Assembly: GCA_017435615.1 (NCBI GenBank)
Contig: JAFSET010000016.1
Coordinates: 58,583 to 122,582, forward strand
Direction: 5' to 3'
Origin: Oscillospiraceae bacterium
GTDB lineage: Bacteria > Bacillota > Clostridia > Oscillospirales > Oscillospiraceae
Length of the DNA stretch: 64,000 nt
Below, one piece after another: positions 8,303-18,281 of this stretch (the first letter of the stretch is position 1; each line of letters begins with the position of its first letter). A model generated the notes under the pieces. It searched no databases. It had not been told where the DNA came from and saw only the letters and a list, made by a program, of their open reading frames with translations. The position numbers and the translations under genes are program-made.

Positions 8303-9943
8303 TTATCCCTCGTGATCGTAAATAAATTTGACTCCGATCTTTTCTTTGTTTTCCAGGAATTTTTCGCTCTTATACGCATTGAGCTCTTCCAGGCCCATGC
8401 CCTTGATGGCCTCTACAGCGGCCTCATAGATCTGCATTGCTTCCTCCTCGGAGGTGGCACGCATCATCCGCAGCTCCTGCTGATTCCAGTAGCTGTCGAT
8501 CTTGGTTTGGGTGGCCAAAAGGTCACTGCCTGCCGCCGGCTTTACCAGCTCAGCACAACGGGCGTCGTACACATACTCCCGGTAGAAATCGTTGATCTGC
8601 TTGTCCGTAATGGCTTCCTTGGTCACAGGCTCCGGATTGAACCGCTGATAGGTAGCCCAGTTGAAGCACCAGGGGAATACGCTCAGGCCATACTGACGGG
8701 TAGCGCCGTTATAATCTGTGGTAAACAGGGCCTCAGCCTCCGGGGTGTAGCTGATGGTGCCGTCTTCATTGTAGGTAAAGGTCTTGCCTTCCACGCCGTA
8801 GTAGTTCAGAAGCTGGCCTTCCTCGGTCAGCAGATAATTGACCAGGCGAATGGCTCGGTCCGGCACCTTTGAGGTCTTGCAGATGGCAAGCCAGGTCCAG
8901 CCGGAGGTACTGACCGCGCTGATGGCAGGCTTGCCGCCATCTTTGGATACAGGGGGATTGACCGCTACAAAGCTGGCATTGGGATCCACCTTGGAAAGGG
9001 CGTTCATATTGCCGCTGGAGGACTTATCAAAGAGCATAAACACAGAACCGTTGTTCAGCTTGGAATTCACCAGGTCTGCCGTTGCAGTCCAGGCATCCTC
9101 CGGAATCAGGCCTTCCCGGTACATCCGGTTGATAAACAAAATAGCTTCCTTGTACTTTTCGTCAAAACGGACTTCCTTCCAGGTGCCGTCCTCATTTTCC
9201 AGGGGCATACCGAACAACTGGGCAATACGCAGAGGGTGGGGCTGAGTCATAAAGTACAGCGGTGCCAGCGTGCTTCCGTTGACCGTCAGCTTGGCATCCC
9301 GGACCTTTTTCAGAGCCTCAATAAAGCCGTCCTGGGTTTCAAAATCTGTCAGGCTGATTCCCAGCTTCTGACACAGGTCCTCACGGACGATCAGCTTGTT
9401 GTGGTACTCCAGTGCCACCTTGTCGGGGTACTGCTCCATATCCTCTGTAGCGCCGAAGAAGCTGGCGTAGCCATAGAGCTTGCCGTCCTCACCGGCGTAC
9501 CAGGTCTTCATAGACTGGGGGATATTGGTATCCGGTGCATACATTTCCGTCAGCGTATCAAAATCCCACACCAGTCCGCTCTGCTCCAGGGAGTTGCGGA
9601 TGGGGCTGTCGATGCTGTCCAGCACCACGATGTCAGGCAGTGTACCGCTGGCGATCATGCCGTTAAGACGCTCTGCGCTGCCGGACTGCAGCTTCAGGGT
9701 CACGCCGGTACGGTCAGTCAGGTGGCCCATGCAAAGAATATCTGTATTCCACTTATAGCCATAGCCTTCCAGCGCAATATACACGGAAATTTCCACCGGG
9801 GATGTATCCCAGGTATAGCTGGGGCCTTCGCCGGTAATAGGCTCCGGCAGCTCCTGCAATTCAAACTTGCTGCCGCCGCAGCCTGCCATACAGCTCAGCA
9901 GCAGTACAGCGCACAACACACTACAAACAATTTTCTTCAGCAT
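8303..9943 (-). CDS. Sugar ABC importer substrate-binding lipoprotein (LplA type)
   Basis: 546 residues. A lipoprotein signal peptide ends at the lipobox MAGC with acylated Cys22, and the rest is an extracellular solute-binding fold of family 1. Features typical of the large LplA-like subgroup are seen: ISVYIALEGYGYKWNTD near the start and ASGTLPDIVVLDS. It should capture an oligosaccharide outside the membrane and pass it to the two permeases encoded immediately upstream. It is 5 nt after the second permease gene and 2 nt before the propeller gene. The ligand is unknown. Neighbouring enzymes suggest a beta-linked oligosaccharide. Confidence 0.9.
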   Translation of the reverse strand: MLKKIVCSVLCAVLLLSCMAGCGGSKFELQELPEPITGEGPSYTWDTSPVEISVYIALEGYGYKWNTDILCMGHLTDRTGVTLKLQSGSAERLNGMIASGTLPDIVVLDSIDSPIRNSLEQSGLVWDFDTLTEMYAPDTNIPQSMKTWYAGEDGKLYGYASFFGATEDMEQYPDKVALEYHNKLIVREDLCQKLGISLTDFETQDGFIEALKKVRDAKLTVNGSTLAPLYFMTQPHPLRIAQLFGMPLENEDGTWKEVRFDEKYKEAILFINRMYREGLIPEDAWTATADLVNSKLNNGSVFMLFDKSSSGNMNALSKVDPNASFVAVNPPVSKDGGKPAISAVSTSGWTWLAICKTSKVPDRAIRLVNYLLTEEGQLLNYYGVEGKTFTYNEDGTISYTPEAEALFTTDYNGATRQYGLSVFPWCFNWATYQRFNPEPVTKEAITDKQINDFYREYVYDARCAELVKPAAGSDLLATQTKIDSYWNQQELRMMRATSEEEAMQIYEAAVEAIKGMGLEELNAYKSEKFLENKEKIGVKFIYDHEG

Positions 9944-9948
9944 AACAA

Positions 9949-10848
9949 TTACTCCTTTACAGAACCGATCATAACACCTTTAACAAAGTGCTTTTGGATG
10001 AAGGGATAGACGATCAGAATAGGCAGGCTGATCACAACTACCGCTGCCATACGAACAGACTGGGAGCTGACGTTGACCACCACGTCCGGGTTAGCCAGCA
10101 CGCCCTGGTTCAGCATTTCTGTGACCTTGTCTGCCTTGACGATCATATTATACAGATAATACTGGGCCGTCTGCAAATTGGGATCGCTGGTAAACATCAT
10201 GGTATCAAAATAGGAATTCCAGTGGCCCACAGCGTTAAACAGGGCAATGGCCATCAAAGTACTCTTGGACATTGGCAGCACGATCTGCCAGAAAATGCGG
10301 TACTCACTGCAGCCGTCGATACGGGCCGCCTCCAATAGGGATGCCGGGATTTCCTTCATGGAATTGCGGACAATGATCATATTGTAGACGCTGAACAGTC
10401 CCGGAATGACATACACCCAGAAGTTGTCCAGCAGGCCCAGTCCGTCATACAGCAGGAAGGTGGGAATGGTACCGCCGGAGAAGAACATGGTGATGATCAT
10501 AAATACCGAATAGAAACTCTTGTATTTTAACTGGGGCCGTGTCATGCCGTAGGCCACCAGTGCGGTGAACAGCACACTGAGCACTGTGCCGATCACTGTT
10601 CTGAGCACACTGATCAAAAAGGCGTGCAAAATATCACTGTCGGCTATGACTGCCTTAAAATTATCAAATGTAAAATGCTCCGGCCAGAACCAGCTTTTGC
10701 CGTTCATAAAATCGTCGCCAGTGGAAAACGCGCCTACAATGCAGTACCAGAAAATATAAAAGGTCACCAGGGATATGACTGTCAGGACCAAATGAATGAT
10801 CACATCCAGCGTTTTGTCACCCAGGCTTTTATGAAGCCATTTTTTCAT
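9949..10848 (-). CDS. CUT1 ABC importer permease (YtcP/LplC type)
   Basis: 299 residues with six predicted membrane helices and the permease EAA loop LLEAARIDGCSEYRIFWQIVLP region, which contacts the ATPase. The C-terminus FVKGVMIGSVKE is typical of the YtcP/LplC half. It pairs with the LplB-type permease encoded 1 nt upstream. No ATPase gene occurs anywhere in the window, so the complex presumably uses a shared MsmX-like ATPase. Confidence 0.9.
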   Translation of the reverse strand: MKKWLHKSLGDKTLDVIIHLVLTVISLVTFYIFWYCIVGAFSTGDDFMNGKSWFWPEHFTFDNFKAVIADSDILHAFLISVLRTVIGTVLSVLFTALVAYGMTRPQLKYKSFYSVFMIITMFFSGGTIPTFLLYDGLGLLDNFWVYVIPGLFSVYNMIIVRNSMKEIPASLLEAARIDGCSEYRIFWQIVLPMSKSTLMAIALFNAVGHWNSYFDTMMFTSDPNLQTAQYYLYNMIVKADKVTEMLNQGVLANPDVVVNVSSQSVRMAAVVVISLPILIVYPFIQKHFVKGVMIGSVKE

Positions 10849-10849
10849 A

Positions 10850-11773
10850 TCAGAACAACCCCCTGTCTGTCAACTTTTTGGAGGCGAAATTGGCCGTCAG
10901 CAGTAAGATCAGACCCACGATGGATTTCAGCAGGCCAATGGCTGTAGCATAAGAATACCGGAAGTTTCCGATACCTACATGGTAAACATAGAAATCAATG
11001 GTCTCACTGGCGTAGTAGTTCAGGTCATTTTGCAGCACCAAAAGGGCATCCATGCCGGAATTCAAAATGCCGGAGATCTCAAAGATCAGCATAATGATGA
11101 TCGTTCCTGCAATGCCGGGCAGGGTGATGTACCACATCCGCTGCAGCCGTCCCGCGCCGTCAATGGTGGCCGCTTCATAGTGCTCCGGGTTGATGCCTGC
11201 AATGGCAGCAATATAAACGATCGCGCTCCAGCCCAGGCCCTTGATCAGGGACGCGCAGATCAAAATCGGCCAAAACAGCTTTTCTTCTCCCAGGAAGTTG
11301 ATGGGCTGATCGATCAGGCCGATCTTCATCAGAAAATTGTTGATCACGCCATCGGTACCCGGGGAAAGAAGCTGGATAATGATGCCGCCGAAGATGACCC
11401 AGGAAACAAAGTGAGGTAAGTAGGACACCGTCTGCACCGTCTTTTTAAAGAGGGGGCTTCGGATCTCATTGAGCATCAGGGCAAACATGATGGTAGTGGG
11501 AAAGGATATGGCAAGACCGATCAAATTGATGCCCAGGGTGTTCTTCAGGATCATGGGAAATGCCCAGTCGCTAAAAAGCTCTTCAAAATATTTCAGTCCC
11601 ACAAATTCACTGCCCAAATATCCCTTGACCGGATCGTAGTCAATAAAGGCTGTGACTACGCCGATCATCGGCAAATAGGCAAAAATGATCAAGAAGATCA
11701 CACCGGGAAGCACCATGCTCTGTATTTCCATCTGGTGCTTCAGTTTTTCATTTGACTGTTTCTGTTTTTTCAT
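10850..11773 (-). CDS. CUT1 ABC importer permease (LplB type)
   Basis: 307 residues. A charged N-terminal tail is followed by six membrane helices, with the EAA motif HYEAATIDGAGRLQRMWYITLP in the fourth cytoplasmic loop. The C-terminus KKLTDRGLF is characteristic of LplB-type permeases. It starts 6 nt after the response regulator gene, tying regulator and importer together in one transcript. Confidence 0.9.
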   Translation of the reverse strand: MKKQKQSNEKLKHQMEIQSMVLPGVIFLIIFAYLPMIGVVTAFIDYDPVKGYLGSEFVGLKYFEELFSDWAFPMILKNTLGINLIGLAISFPTTIMFALMLNEIRSPLFKKTVQTVSYLPHFVSWVIFGGIIIQLLSPGTDGVINNFLMKIGLIDQPINFLGEEKLFWPILICASLIKGLGWSAIVYIAAIAGINPEHYEAATIDGAGRLQRMWYITLPGIAGTIIIMLIFEISGILNSGMDALLVLQNDLNYYASETIDFYVYHVGIGNFRYSYATAIGLLKSIVGLILLLTANFASKKLTDRGLF

Positions 11774-11779
11774 AGTTTG

Positions 11780-12502
11780 TCACCTCGGCTTGTTCGATCT
11801 GCGATATTCCGACGGCCATTTTCCCGTTCCTCTGCGGAATGCCCGGCTGAAATTGCTGCCGCTGGAATACCCCATGCGCATAGCCAGCTCTTCAATACCA
11901 AGCTCTGTTTCCGTCAAAAGCTTTTGGGCGTGCTTGTTTTTCATTTCCTGCAGGCAGGCAGAAAAGCTTTTTCCTGTTTTCCGTTTAAAATAGCTGGAAA
12001 AATAGCTGTATTCCATGGAAACATAGGCTGCCACATCGGAGAGGGAAATATTTTTCTCAATATTTTCCTCCATAAAGTGCAGAATATCTTCAATAATAGC
12101 CTGATCATCCGGATTGTCTTCCAATTTATTCTCGTTTTTCAGGCACTTCAGGAGCACATCCTGCAGCTCCTGGAAGTTTACCGGCTTCATCAGGTAGTCA
12201 TAGGCACCGGATTTAAACGCGCCCTTCACATAGTCAAAATCCCCATACGCGCTGACCACGATCAACCGGGGCGGCTCCGGCAAATTCTGCACAGCTTCCA
12301 TAAACGCCAGTCCGTCTATACCGGGCATCCGCAGATCGGTCAGTGCAATGTCATAAGCGGATCTGCGAACCGCATCTAACGCCTCCTCGCCATCATAAAA
12401 CAGATCTGTTTGGACTTGTCCGATGCCGTCGATCCGCCGGATCATCATATCCAGCGTTTTACAAATCAATTCCTCATCATCGAGGATCAATATTCTGATC
12501 AA
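11780..12502 (-). CDS. AraC-family response regulator (YesN type)
   Basis: 240 residues. The receiver domain (1-~120) has the acidic pair Asp8/Asp9, phosphorylation site Asp56 (TDLRMPGIDG), Ser84 and Lys106. The C-terminal ~100 residues form an AraC-type double helix-turn-helix DNA-binding domain (ISLSDVAAYVSM... and GIEELAMRMGYSSGSNFSRAFRR). It is shorter than many YesN proteins because the linker is short. It overlaps the kinase gene by 4 nt and is its obvious partner. It probably activates sugar-utilisation promoters, possibly those here that have good -10 but poor -35 boxes (inference). Confidence 0.93.
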   Translation of the reverse strand: MIRILILDDEELICKTLDMMIRRIDGIGQVQTDLFYDGEEALDAVRRSAYDIALTDLRMPGIDGLAFMEAVQNLPEPPRLIVVSAYGDFDYVKGAFKSGAYDYLMKPVNFQELQDVLLKCLKNENKLEDNPDDQAIIEDILHFMEENIEKNISLSDVAAYVSMEYSYFSSYFKRKTGKSFSACLQEMKNKHAQKLLTETELGIEELAMRMGYSSGSNFSRAFRRGTGKWPSEYRRSNKPR

Positions 12503-14235
12503 ACAGTCGCACCTCCTACCCCTTCTGCGGCCACCTCAAACCAAATACAGGTATCTCCCCGGTCGGTCACAGAGATTTTCAGTCCGCTGTCTTCCCCGTA
12601 AAACAGAGTAAGACGGCGGTGTATATTTTGCAGGCCGATAGAGTCCCTGGCCTGTTCTTGCTTTTGAATGAGTAAGCTTTCCATTCCCCGGATATCCTCG
12701 GGGGTAAGCTGCTTTCCGGTGTTGATCACCTGAAAGCGAATGCGATCCCCCACCTGTCCGATGCTCACGGTAACCGAAATCGGCTGGTTCCGCAATTTGC
12801 CGTGAATCAGCGCGTTTTCCACCAGGGGCTGCAGAAGAAGCCGGATGATCTTGGTGTCCATCAGCCGTTCCTCTACTTCCAGGTCAAACTGAAGCTGGTC
12901 CTCTCCCAGCCGCATCCGCTGAAACTGGATATAGGACTGCAGATGGGTCATTTCACTGCGGATGTCCGTGACCACTGAGGCATTATCAATACTGTAGCGC
13001 ATGATCTTGCCCAAAATGGCCACCATATCGCTGATCTCATACTGCTCCTGGGCCTCACATTTATATTGAATGATGTTCAGGGAATTACACAGCATATGGG
13101 GGTTGATCTGATACTGCATCGCCTGAATTTGGGCATCCCGCTGCAACAAATTTTTCTCAACGCCGCTTTGCACCAGCGAACGGACCTGGCTGACGATGCT
13201 GTTGTACTCTTCATTGAAAATGGACATTTCAAATCGGTTTTCCTCCGCATCATAGCCCTTAAACCCGTCGTTGACGATTCGCTTGACCTGCCGGACCATT
13301 TGCTCCGAATCCCGTACCACCCGTCGCAGCAGCACGAAATAGACGCCCACAGACAGCAGCATAAAGGCGAAAAACAGCACAATGTACCACAGAAAATACA
13401 TGCCTCCCTGAGGCTTGGGATACCGCAGGACTGTTTGCAGCCCCAGCGGTTCAAATTCCCGGGATACCGTCAGATAGGTTTGCTGCTGCGCCAGCTCCGA
13501 TAAAAAGAAGTCCTGCGTTTCATAACCGCTGGAAAATGCCAGCTTGTTATCCTGATACAGCAGTACATCCGTATCCGGTGAAAGGCTGCCGGGCAAAAAG
13601 ATCTCAAAGGACACATTGGCTACCATGACCGCCAACAGCGTTTCGCCGTAGTAGCTGTAAATGCCCCGGATATAGTATATGGCCGGAGTAGGTTCTGCCG
13701 TCACATACCATTTTCCCAGCGTATGGTCAGCATTTTCCATCAGGACCTGCGCCTGCTCCAAATTGCTTATTTTGCGGAAAATGTCATAGCCCTCCGGAAT
13801 GGTATCATTGCACATATACACCGTCAGATCGCTGATACTGATGTCTGACGCCGCCTGCAAAAGCTGAAACTGAGGCGCGATCCGGTCATTGTACTCAAAA
13901 AAGCTGGAGCTGTCCTCATAAGGAGCAGACAGGAAGTTGACCACATTCACGCTGTCACATACAACTGTGCTCAGAACCTCCAAATTGTCCATCCGGGTCT
14001 GTGCCGAGGCCGTTACCAGGTTGATTTTTTCATAAGCCTCTTCCCATTCTTTGTTTTCCGCGTTTTGCTGCACGAAGTAAGACAGAATAATAGACAGCAC
14101 AAGTACCGGCACCACGATCAGCACCGTATACAAAACCAGCATCATCCGGATGGAAAACCGGCTCAAATATCTGGTACGGAAGGTCCGCCACCAGGAATGG
14201 AGGCTTCCTTTGTTGGCTGTCTTACTTCTGCTCAT
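12499..14235 (-). CDS. Sensor histidine kinase (YesM type)
   Basis: 578 residues from ATG 14233-14235, chosen because it overlaps the upstream stop by 4 nt; a longer frame upstream would run into the previous gene. Membrane helix 1 is at ~31-53, then an extracellular sensor of ~220 residues (Cache-like), then helix 2 at ~280-303. A HAMP-like linker precedes the His_kinase (PF06580 type) block with phospho-accepting His380 in QINPHMLCNSLN. An HATPase domain follows with N-box LVENALIHG (471-479) and a G-box SIGLQNIHRRL. It should sense an extracellular sugar and phosphorylate the AraC-type regulator that follows. Confidence 0.92.
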   Translation of the reverse strand: MSRSKTANKGSLHSWWRTFRTRYLSRFSIRMMLVLYTVLIVVPVLVLSIILSYFVQQNAENKEWEEAYEKINLVTASAQTRMDNLEVLSTVVCDSVNVVNFLSAPYEDSSSFFEYNDRIAPQFQLLQAASDISISDLTVYMCNDTIPEGYDIFRKISNLEQAQVLMENADHTLGKWYVTAEPTPAIYYIRGIYSYYGETLLAVMVANVSFEIFLPGSLSPDTDVLLYQDNKLAFSSGYETQDFFLSELAQQQTYLTVSREFEPLGLQTVLRYPKPQGGMYFLWYIVLFFAFMLLSVGVYFVLLRRVVRDSEQMVRQVKRIVNDGFKGYDAEENRFEMSIFNEEYNSIVSQVRSLVQSGVEKNLLQRDAQIQAMQYQINPHMLCNSLNIIQYKCEAQEQYEISDMVAILGKIMRYSIDNASVVTDIRSEMTHLQSYIQFQRMRLGEDQLQFDLEVEERLMDTKIIRLLLQPLVENALIHGKLRNQPISVTVSIGQVGDRIRFQVINTGKQLTPEDIRGMESLLIQKQEQARDSIGLQNIHRRLTLFYGEDSGLKISVTDRGDTCIWFEVAAEGVGGATV

Positions 14236-17200
14236 ACAGTTCCCTTCGATTTCTTTTGTTTCACCGTTAAAATAACATTGACAACGGTGATGCACAAAAT
14301 CACCGCCGCACCGGCAATAAATACCGGCCGGTATTTTGTTATATCCGTATTCGACGCGGTTTCCAGCGCCAGCTTTTCTTCCTCGGTCAGCTCCACCGGT
14401 TCATCCCCGGCAAACAGCTCGATTTGGCTGCTGTTGCCTACCAGCACAACCGTTCCCAGCACATCCGTATACTGCCAGGAGTTGCCGCTGGCGGAGTTCC
14501 AGCAGATAATGCCGGTTCGGCTGCCTGCGCCGTTATCGTCGTTGATCTGAATTTCAAAGCCGATCTTGTCGCCCACCATAGGCTGCAGCTCCGTAAAGGG
14601 CACTGCCATCTCCACCACATAGCCGTTGGAGGCTACGCTGGATGCGCCGCTGAACCGGTCGAAGCCGGCACTGTAGCCGGGACCGTAACCGGAAAGATCG
14701 TTTTCCTTGGCACCTACACGCCACTGGCCGCAGGTTTCATTGAATTCAATATTCCGGCCTTCCTTCACATTGCGTTCGTCAATCACCACCTCAGTGGAAT
14801 CCCGGAAGTAGGCAAAGGACTGGTTGGAATAGGAGATCACCGGGTCTTTGACTACCGCCAGCACATAAAGATGGGTCTTATCCCACATCAGCCGGGCATT
14901 GGCCGACACAGTCGTACGGTTGCCGCTGACATAGGAAAAGTTTCGGGTATCCACATCCATGGAAATGGCATCCAGCCAAATATCGTCCACCTGACCATCG
15001 ATCTGGGGCGTACCCATCACCGCATAGGTCTGCCGGGTCTCGGTATTCCAGTTCACCAGGGAGGTGTCAAAAATATCAAAATCCGCATTGGCGATCATAT
15101 TGGTGCCGTAGGCATCCTGCCGGTACAGCCGCAGCGTATCGATCTGCACATAGCTTTCCGCGTTTCCGGAGGTGGCAATGATGATCTGACACTGACCGCC
15201 GGTAATGGAAATATCCTTTAGCTCCAGCTTTTGGAAGCTGTCGTATGCACCAAGCTGCAGCACATGGTCCTGATCCGCTTTGACGGTGACCGTGGCATTT
15301 TCATGGGTGCCGTTGGATTTTACATAGCAGGAAAAATCGTAAGTACCCGCAGGCAGATCCGTCACCGTCTGCTGGGCCGTTGCCTCAAAGGCGGTACGGG
15401 CAAACTGGGTCAGGCAGTACTTGCCGGCGTGGTTAATGGGGTCAAGGTAAGAGGCTGTCTGTTCGCCGCCGGTCTGCCAGGAGGGGATCATATTGGTGAC
15501 GGTGATCTTTTCAAAGTTCTCCACCACCGCGTTAACAACGGTAACGCTTGCGATGATTTCCACGTCACTGCCCTTTAAGATGCCCTTCACCCGGTAGCTG
15601 CCGGTCTTTTCATAGGGCTGAACAGTTTCCCATTCTACCTCTATCAGCTTTTGGGTTCCGTCCTGCATCCGCACCGGAATACGGACAGGCATATCCGGAA
15701 CCGCCCCCACTGTCACACTGACATATACCGGCTCAATATAGGAAACCGATTGGGTATCCTCGCTATTCTTAGACAATATATCCTCCAAACCGGCACCGCC
15801 GTATGCGCCGATATTGGGCTTTTGCTCGTCGATGGCAAAGCCAAAGTAGTCCCGGCCGCCTGCGTTTTCCACTGCCATACCGGCCGTCAGGGCAGGAGAC
15901 CCTTTTTTCAGCATATAGCCATCCACCGTCCACATGCCAACGCCGCCGCTGCCCGGGGATATTAGCATGGGATCGTCGGTGATCTTAAAGGGGTCCTCCG
16001 GTTCGCTCATGGGATGGTTGCCGTACATCAGGTTGTTGGAGAAGGTAATGCCGGTCTGTCCCAAATCGTAGTCACCGGTACCCAAATTGTAGATCAGGTT
16101 GTTATAGAAATAACATTCATAAGGCCAGGCGCTGCCCCAGTCCCATGTGTCCACAATGGCGGTTTTGGACCCCTGAGCCGTGTAAATGGTGTTGTTGTAG
16201 AAATAGTTGCGGTAGGTATTGCCGGAGAGCATCAAGCCCAGATTGCCGTCATTTTGGCTGATGTTGTAGCGCACCACCGTATCCCGGGTATAATATCCCA
16301 CCGCGCCTGTGCCTACCTCACCGGGAGCGCAGATCAAGATGAAGCCGCCCTCATTATCGTGGCTGTAGTTGTACTGCACCAGGGTATTTTCGGAGAAGCT
16401 GTCCACATCAAAGCCTTCGCCGTCGTGGGTATAGCGGGTGTTATAGGCCTCGTTGAACTGCATCACGCAGTTGGTGGAATTGTAAACCCAAATGGCCACA
16501 TTGGCATCGGTAGCCCGGGCATTGCAGTTTTTGGCGGTGTTGTATTCCACGATGCCGCCCTCGCAGTTTTTCATCACAATGCCGTCGCCGCCCACATCGT
16601 CCAGGAAGTTGCCCCGGATCACCACATCGGTGCAGGGCACCCAGGTGCCGGGCTCATAGGTACCCAGCCGCTTATCCTCCCAGGAACGGAAGGCATCCAG
16701 CGTAATGCCGGTACGGTCTGTGTGCCGGACGGTGTTGTTTTCGATCCGCACATGATGGAACCAGCTTTTAACGGCTGTGCCGGAAATGGTCAGGAAAATG
16801 CCGCCGCTGACCTTGGTGGTCAGGTCACCGGCAATATCGTGCAGATAGTTGTCGGTGATATAAACATGGTCCAACTGACCGAAGTCCTCAACAATAATGT
16901 TCATGCCGTACTTCACACCGGGCAAGTTGGCACCGTTGATGTCCAAATTCCGGATGTGCCAGTAGGGCTGGTTTTTCAGGGAGACAATGGACTCATTGCG
17001 TCCGTCAGCCATGATCATAGGCTTTGGGCCTGTGCCGTACATATCGATAACAATGGGTGCGCCTGCGCTGCCGCTGCCGGCAGGATACAGGTGGCCCACA
17101 AACACAGAGCCTGCCTTGAACAGGATCCGGTCACCGGGCTGAAAAACTGTGCCGTTTACCTTATCCAGGCTTTTCCAGGCCTGGGCCTGGGATGTGCCGG

Positions 17201-17342
17201 CGGCTTCGTCGGAGCCTTCGTTACTGTCGATATAATACGTAGTACCCTGATCTGCCGGTTCTGCATGGGCATGGACCGCCGGAAGCAGCAGCAACACTGC
17301 CACAAGGGTCACCAACCAGCCAAAAAGCTTTTTATTTCGCAC
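14232..17342 (-). CDS. Membrane-anchored beta-helix protein with Ig-like, CBM and CBM9 domains
   Basis: 1036 residues from a GTG start, 12 nt after the upstream stop. In order: signal peptide (1-~28), a right-handed parallel beta-helix of pectate-lyase-like fold (~33-520, many NN/N-T turns), an Ig-like domain (~525-605), a CBM4/9-like domain (~610-760), a CBM9-type domain (~775-965, starting at PQIDGQVDDIW), and a C-terminal membrane helix with a KQKKSK tail. Such proteins cleave or bind polysaccharide at the surface. The beta-helix could be a lyase or glycosidase (for example GH141- or PL-like), but I cannot name catalytic residues. A close copy of the beta-helix sits inside the giant protein at 26210-32026. 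Confidence 0.85.
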   Translation of the reverse strand: MRNKKLFGWLVTLVAVLLLLPAVHAHAEPADQGTTYYIDSNEGSDEAAGTSQAQAWKSLDKVNGTVFQPGDRILFKAGSVFVGHLYPAGSGSAGAPIVIDMYGTGPKPMIMADGRNESIVSLKNQPYWHIRNLDINGANLPGVKYGMNIIVEDFGQLDHVYITDNYLHDIAGDLTTKVSGGIFLTISGTAVKSWFHHVRIENNTVRHTDRTGITLDAFRSWEDKRLGTYEPGTWVPCTDVVIRGNFLDDVGGDGIVMKNCEGGIVEYNTAKNCNARATDANVAIWVYNSTNCVMQFNEAYNTRYTHDGEGFDVDSFSENTLVQYNYSHDNEGGFILICAPGEVGTGAVGYYTRDTVVRYNISQNDGNLGLMLSGNTYRNYFYNNTIYTAQGSKTAIVDTWDWGSAWPYECYFYNNLIYNLGTGDYDLGQTGITFSNNLMYGNHPMSEPEDPFKITDDPMLISPGSGGVGMWTVDGYMLKKGSPALTAGMAVENAGGRDYFGFAIDEQKPNIGAYGGAGLEDILSKNSEDTQSVSYIEPVYVSVTVGAVPDMPVRIPVRMQDGTQKLIEVEWETVQPYEKTGSYRVKGILKGSDVEIIASVTVVNAVVENFEKITVTNMIPSWQTGGEQTASYLDPINHAGKYCLTQFARTAFEATAQQTVTDLPAGTYDFSCYVKSNGTHENATVTVKADQDHVLQLGAYDSFQKLELKDISITGGQCQIIIATSGNAESYVQIDTLRLYRQDAYGTNMIANADFDIFDTSLVNWNTETRQTYAVMGTPQIDGQVDDIWLDAISMDVDTRNFSYVSGNRTTVSANARLMWDKTHLYVLAVVKDPVISYSNQSFAYFRDSTEVVIDERNVKEGRNIEFNETCGQWRVGAKENDLSGYGPGYSAGFDRFSGASSVASNGYVVEMAVPFTELQPMVGDKIGFEIQINDDNGAGSRTGIICWNSASGNSWQYTDVLGTVVLVGNSSQIELFAGDEPVELTEEEKLALETASNTDITKYRPVFIAGAAVILCITVVNVILTVKQKKSKGTV

Positions 17343-17354
17343 AGCCTTTGCGCC

Positions 17355-18263
17355 TCACTTTCCCACAGCAGGCAACTCCTGCTGCTGCACATTGATATTC
17401 TCAAGAGCCTGGGCCACCGCCTGATCCAGCATCTGCTGCTTGCAGCGGCTGCGCACCACCTCTTCACATTCTTCGTAGGGGATGGGTCGTCCCTCCGCAA
17501 AGCTTTCGCTTTGTATCAGAAAGCTTGCCCCATCAGCTTCCCGGTAGATCCTCTGCCCGGGGGTCTTTAACTGCTCCAGTCCGTCACCCACCAGTGCCAG
17601 TATCTCCGGATAGTACTTGGCGGCATCCGCATCCAGCGTGACCTCCGTAAAGGTTACCCCGTCCGCAGAACCGTTCCTCGCCGCCTGCTCCAGTGTTTTT
17701 TGGGCATCCTGCTGACTGCCGGTCTGCCAAATCTGAAGCTGCCATACGTCCGTATCCCGAAATTCGTCTTTATGCTGCTCGTAGTATTCTTTTAACGCCG
17801 CACTGTCCGGATCGTAGCTGTGCATCAATTGCAGGCTGTACGCCGAGTGCAGGTATACATAGTAATCATACAGACCGTAGGCCTGTACGCCATAGGGATT
17901 TCCGTCATCCTTTTGGTTCTGCCATTGGTCCAAAAAAGCTTCGTAGGTAAAGTCCCACAAGCCGTGGCTGCGGAAAAGCTGCTGCCGGGCCTTATAGCCC
18001 TTGAGCGCTTTCACCGTCAGCTCCTGGGCATACCCGCCCAGGGTCGTTTCCTCATAGGGTTCTGTATACCAGTCCCCGCCCGGGTCCTGACTGAGCATCA
18101 GGACCTGGGGGCGGACTTCATTTTCATAGATCAGCAGAAATTCCTCCCGGCTGACCGTTTCAGGCGTATGAGGCTTCCCTACGGCAAGCAGAACAATGAC
18201 CGCCACCGCAACAGCCAAAACTGCCGCGGACAGGATCACGATAGCTTTTTTTCTGCCTGCCAT
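17355..18263 (-). CDS. Membrane-anchored PPIase-like (SurA/PrsA-type) protein
   Basis: 302 residues from ATG 18261-18263. This start has an AAGGAGG site 7 nt upstream and opens directly at the N-terminal membrane helix (residues ~6-28), so the longer frame is rejected. The external part is helical with a SurA/PrsA-like chaperone arrangement, including a segment resembling a divergent parvulin domain (~190-260). It lacks clear parvulin catalytic motifs, so the call rests on overall pattern. As first gene of the operon it may help fold the surface proteins encoded after it. The region upstream lies inside a long inverted repeat. Confidence 0.55.
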   Translation of the reverse strand: MAGRKKAIVILSAAVLAVAVAVIVLLAVGKPHTPETVSREEFLLIYENEVRPQVLMLSQDPGGDWYTEPYEETTLGGYAQELTVKALKGYKARQQLFRSHGLWDFTYEAFLDQWQNQKDDGNPYGVQAYGLYDYYVYLHSAYSLQLMHSYDPDSAALKEYYEQHKDEFRDTDVWQLQIWQTGSQQDAQKTLEQAARNGSADGVTFTEVTLDADAAKYYPEILALVGDGLEQLKTPGQRIYREADGASFLIQSESFAEGRPIPYEECEEVVRSRCKQQMLDQAVAQALENINVQQQELPAVGK

Positions 18264-18281
18264 AGGGTTTGCCTCCTTTTT

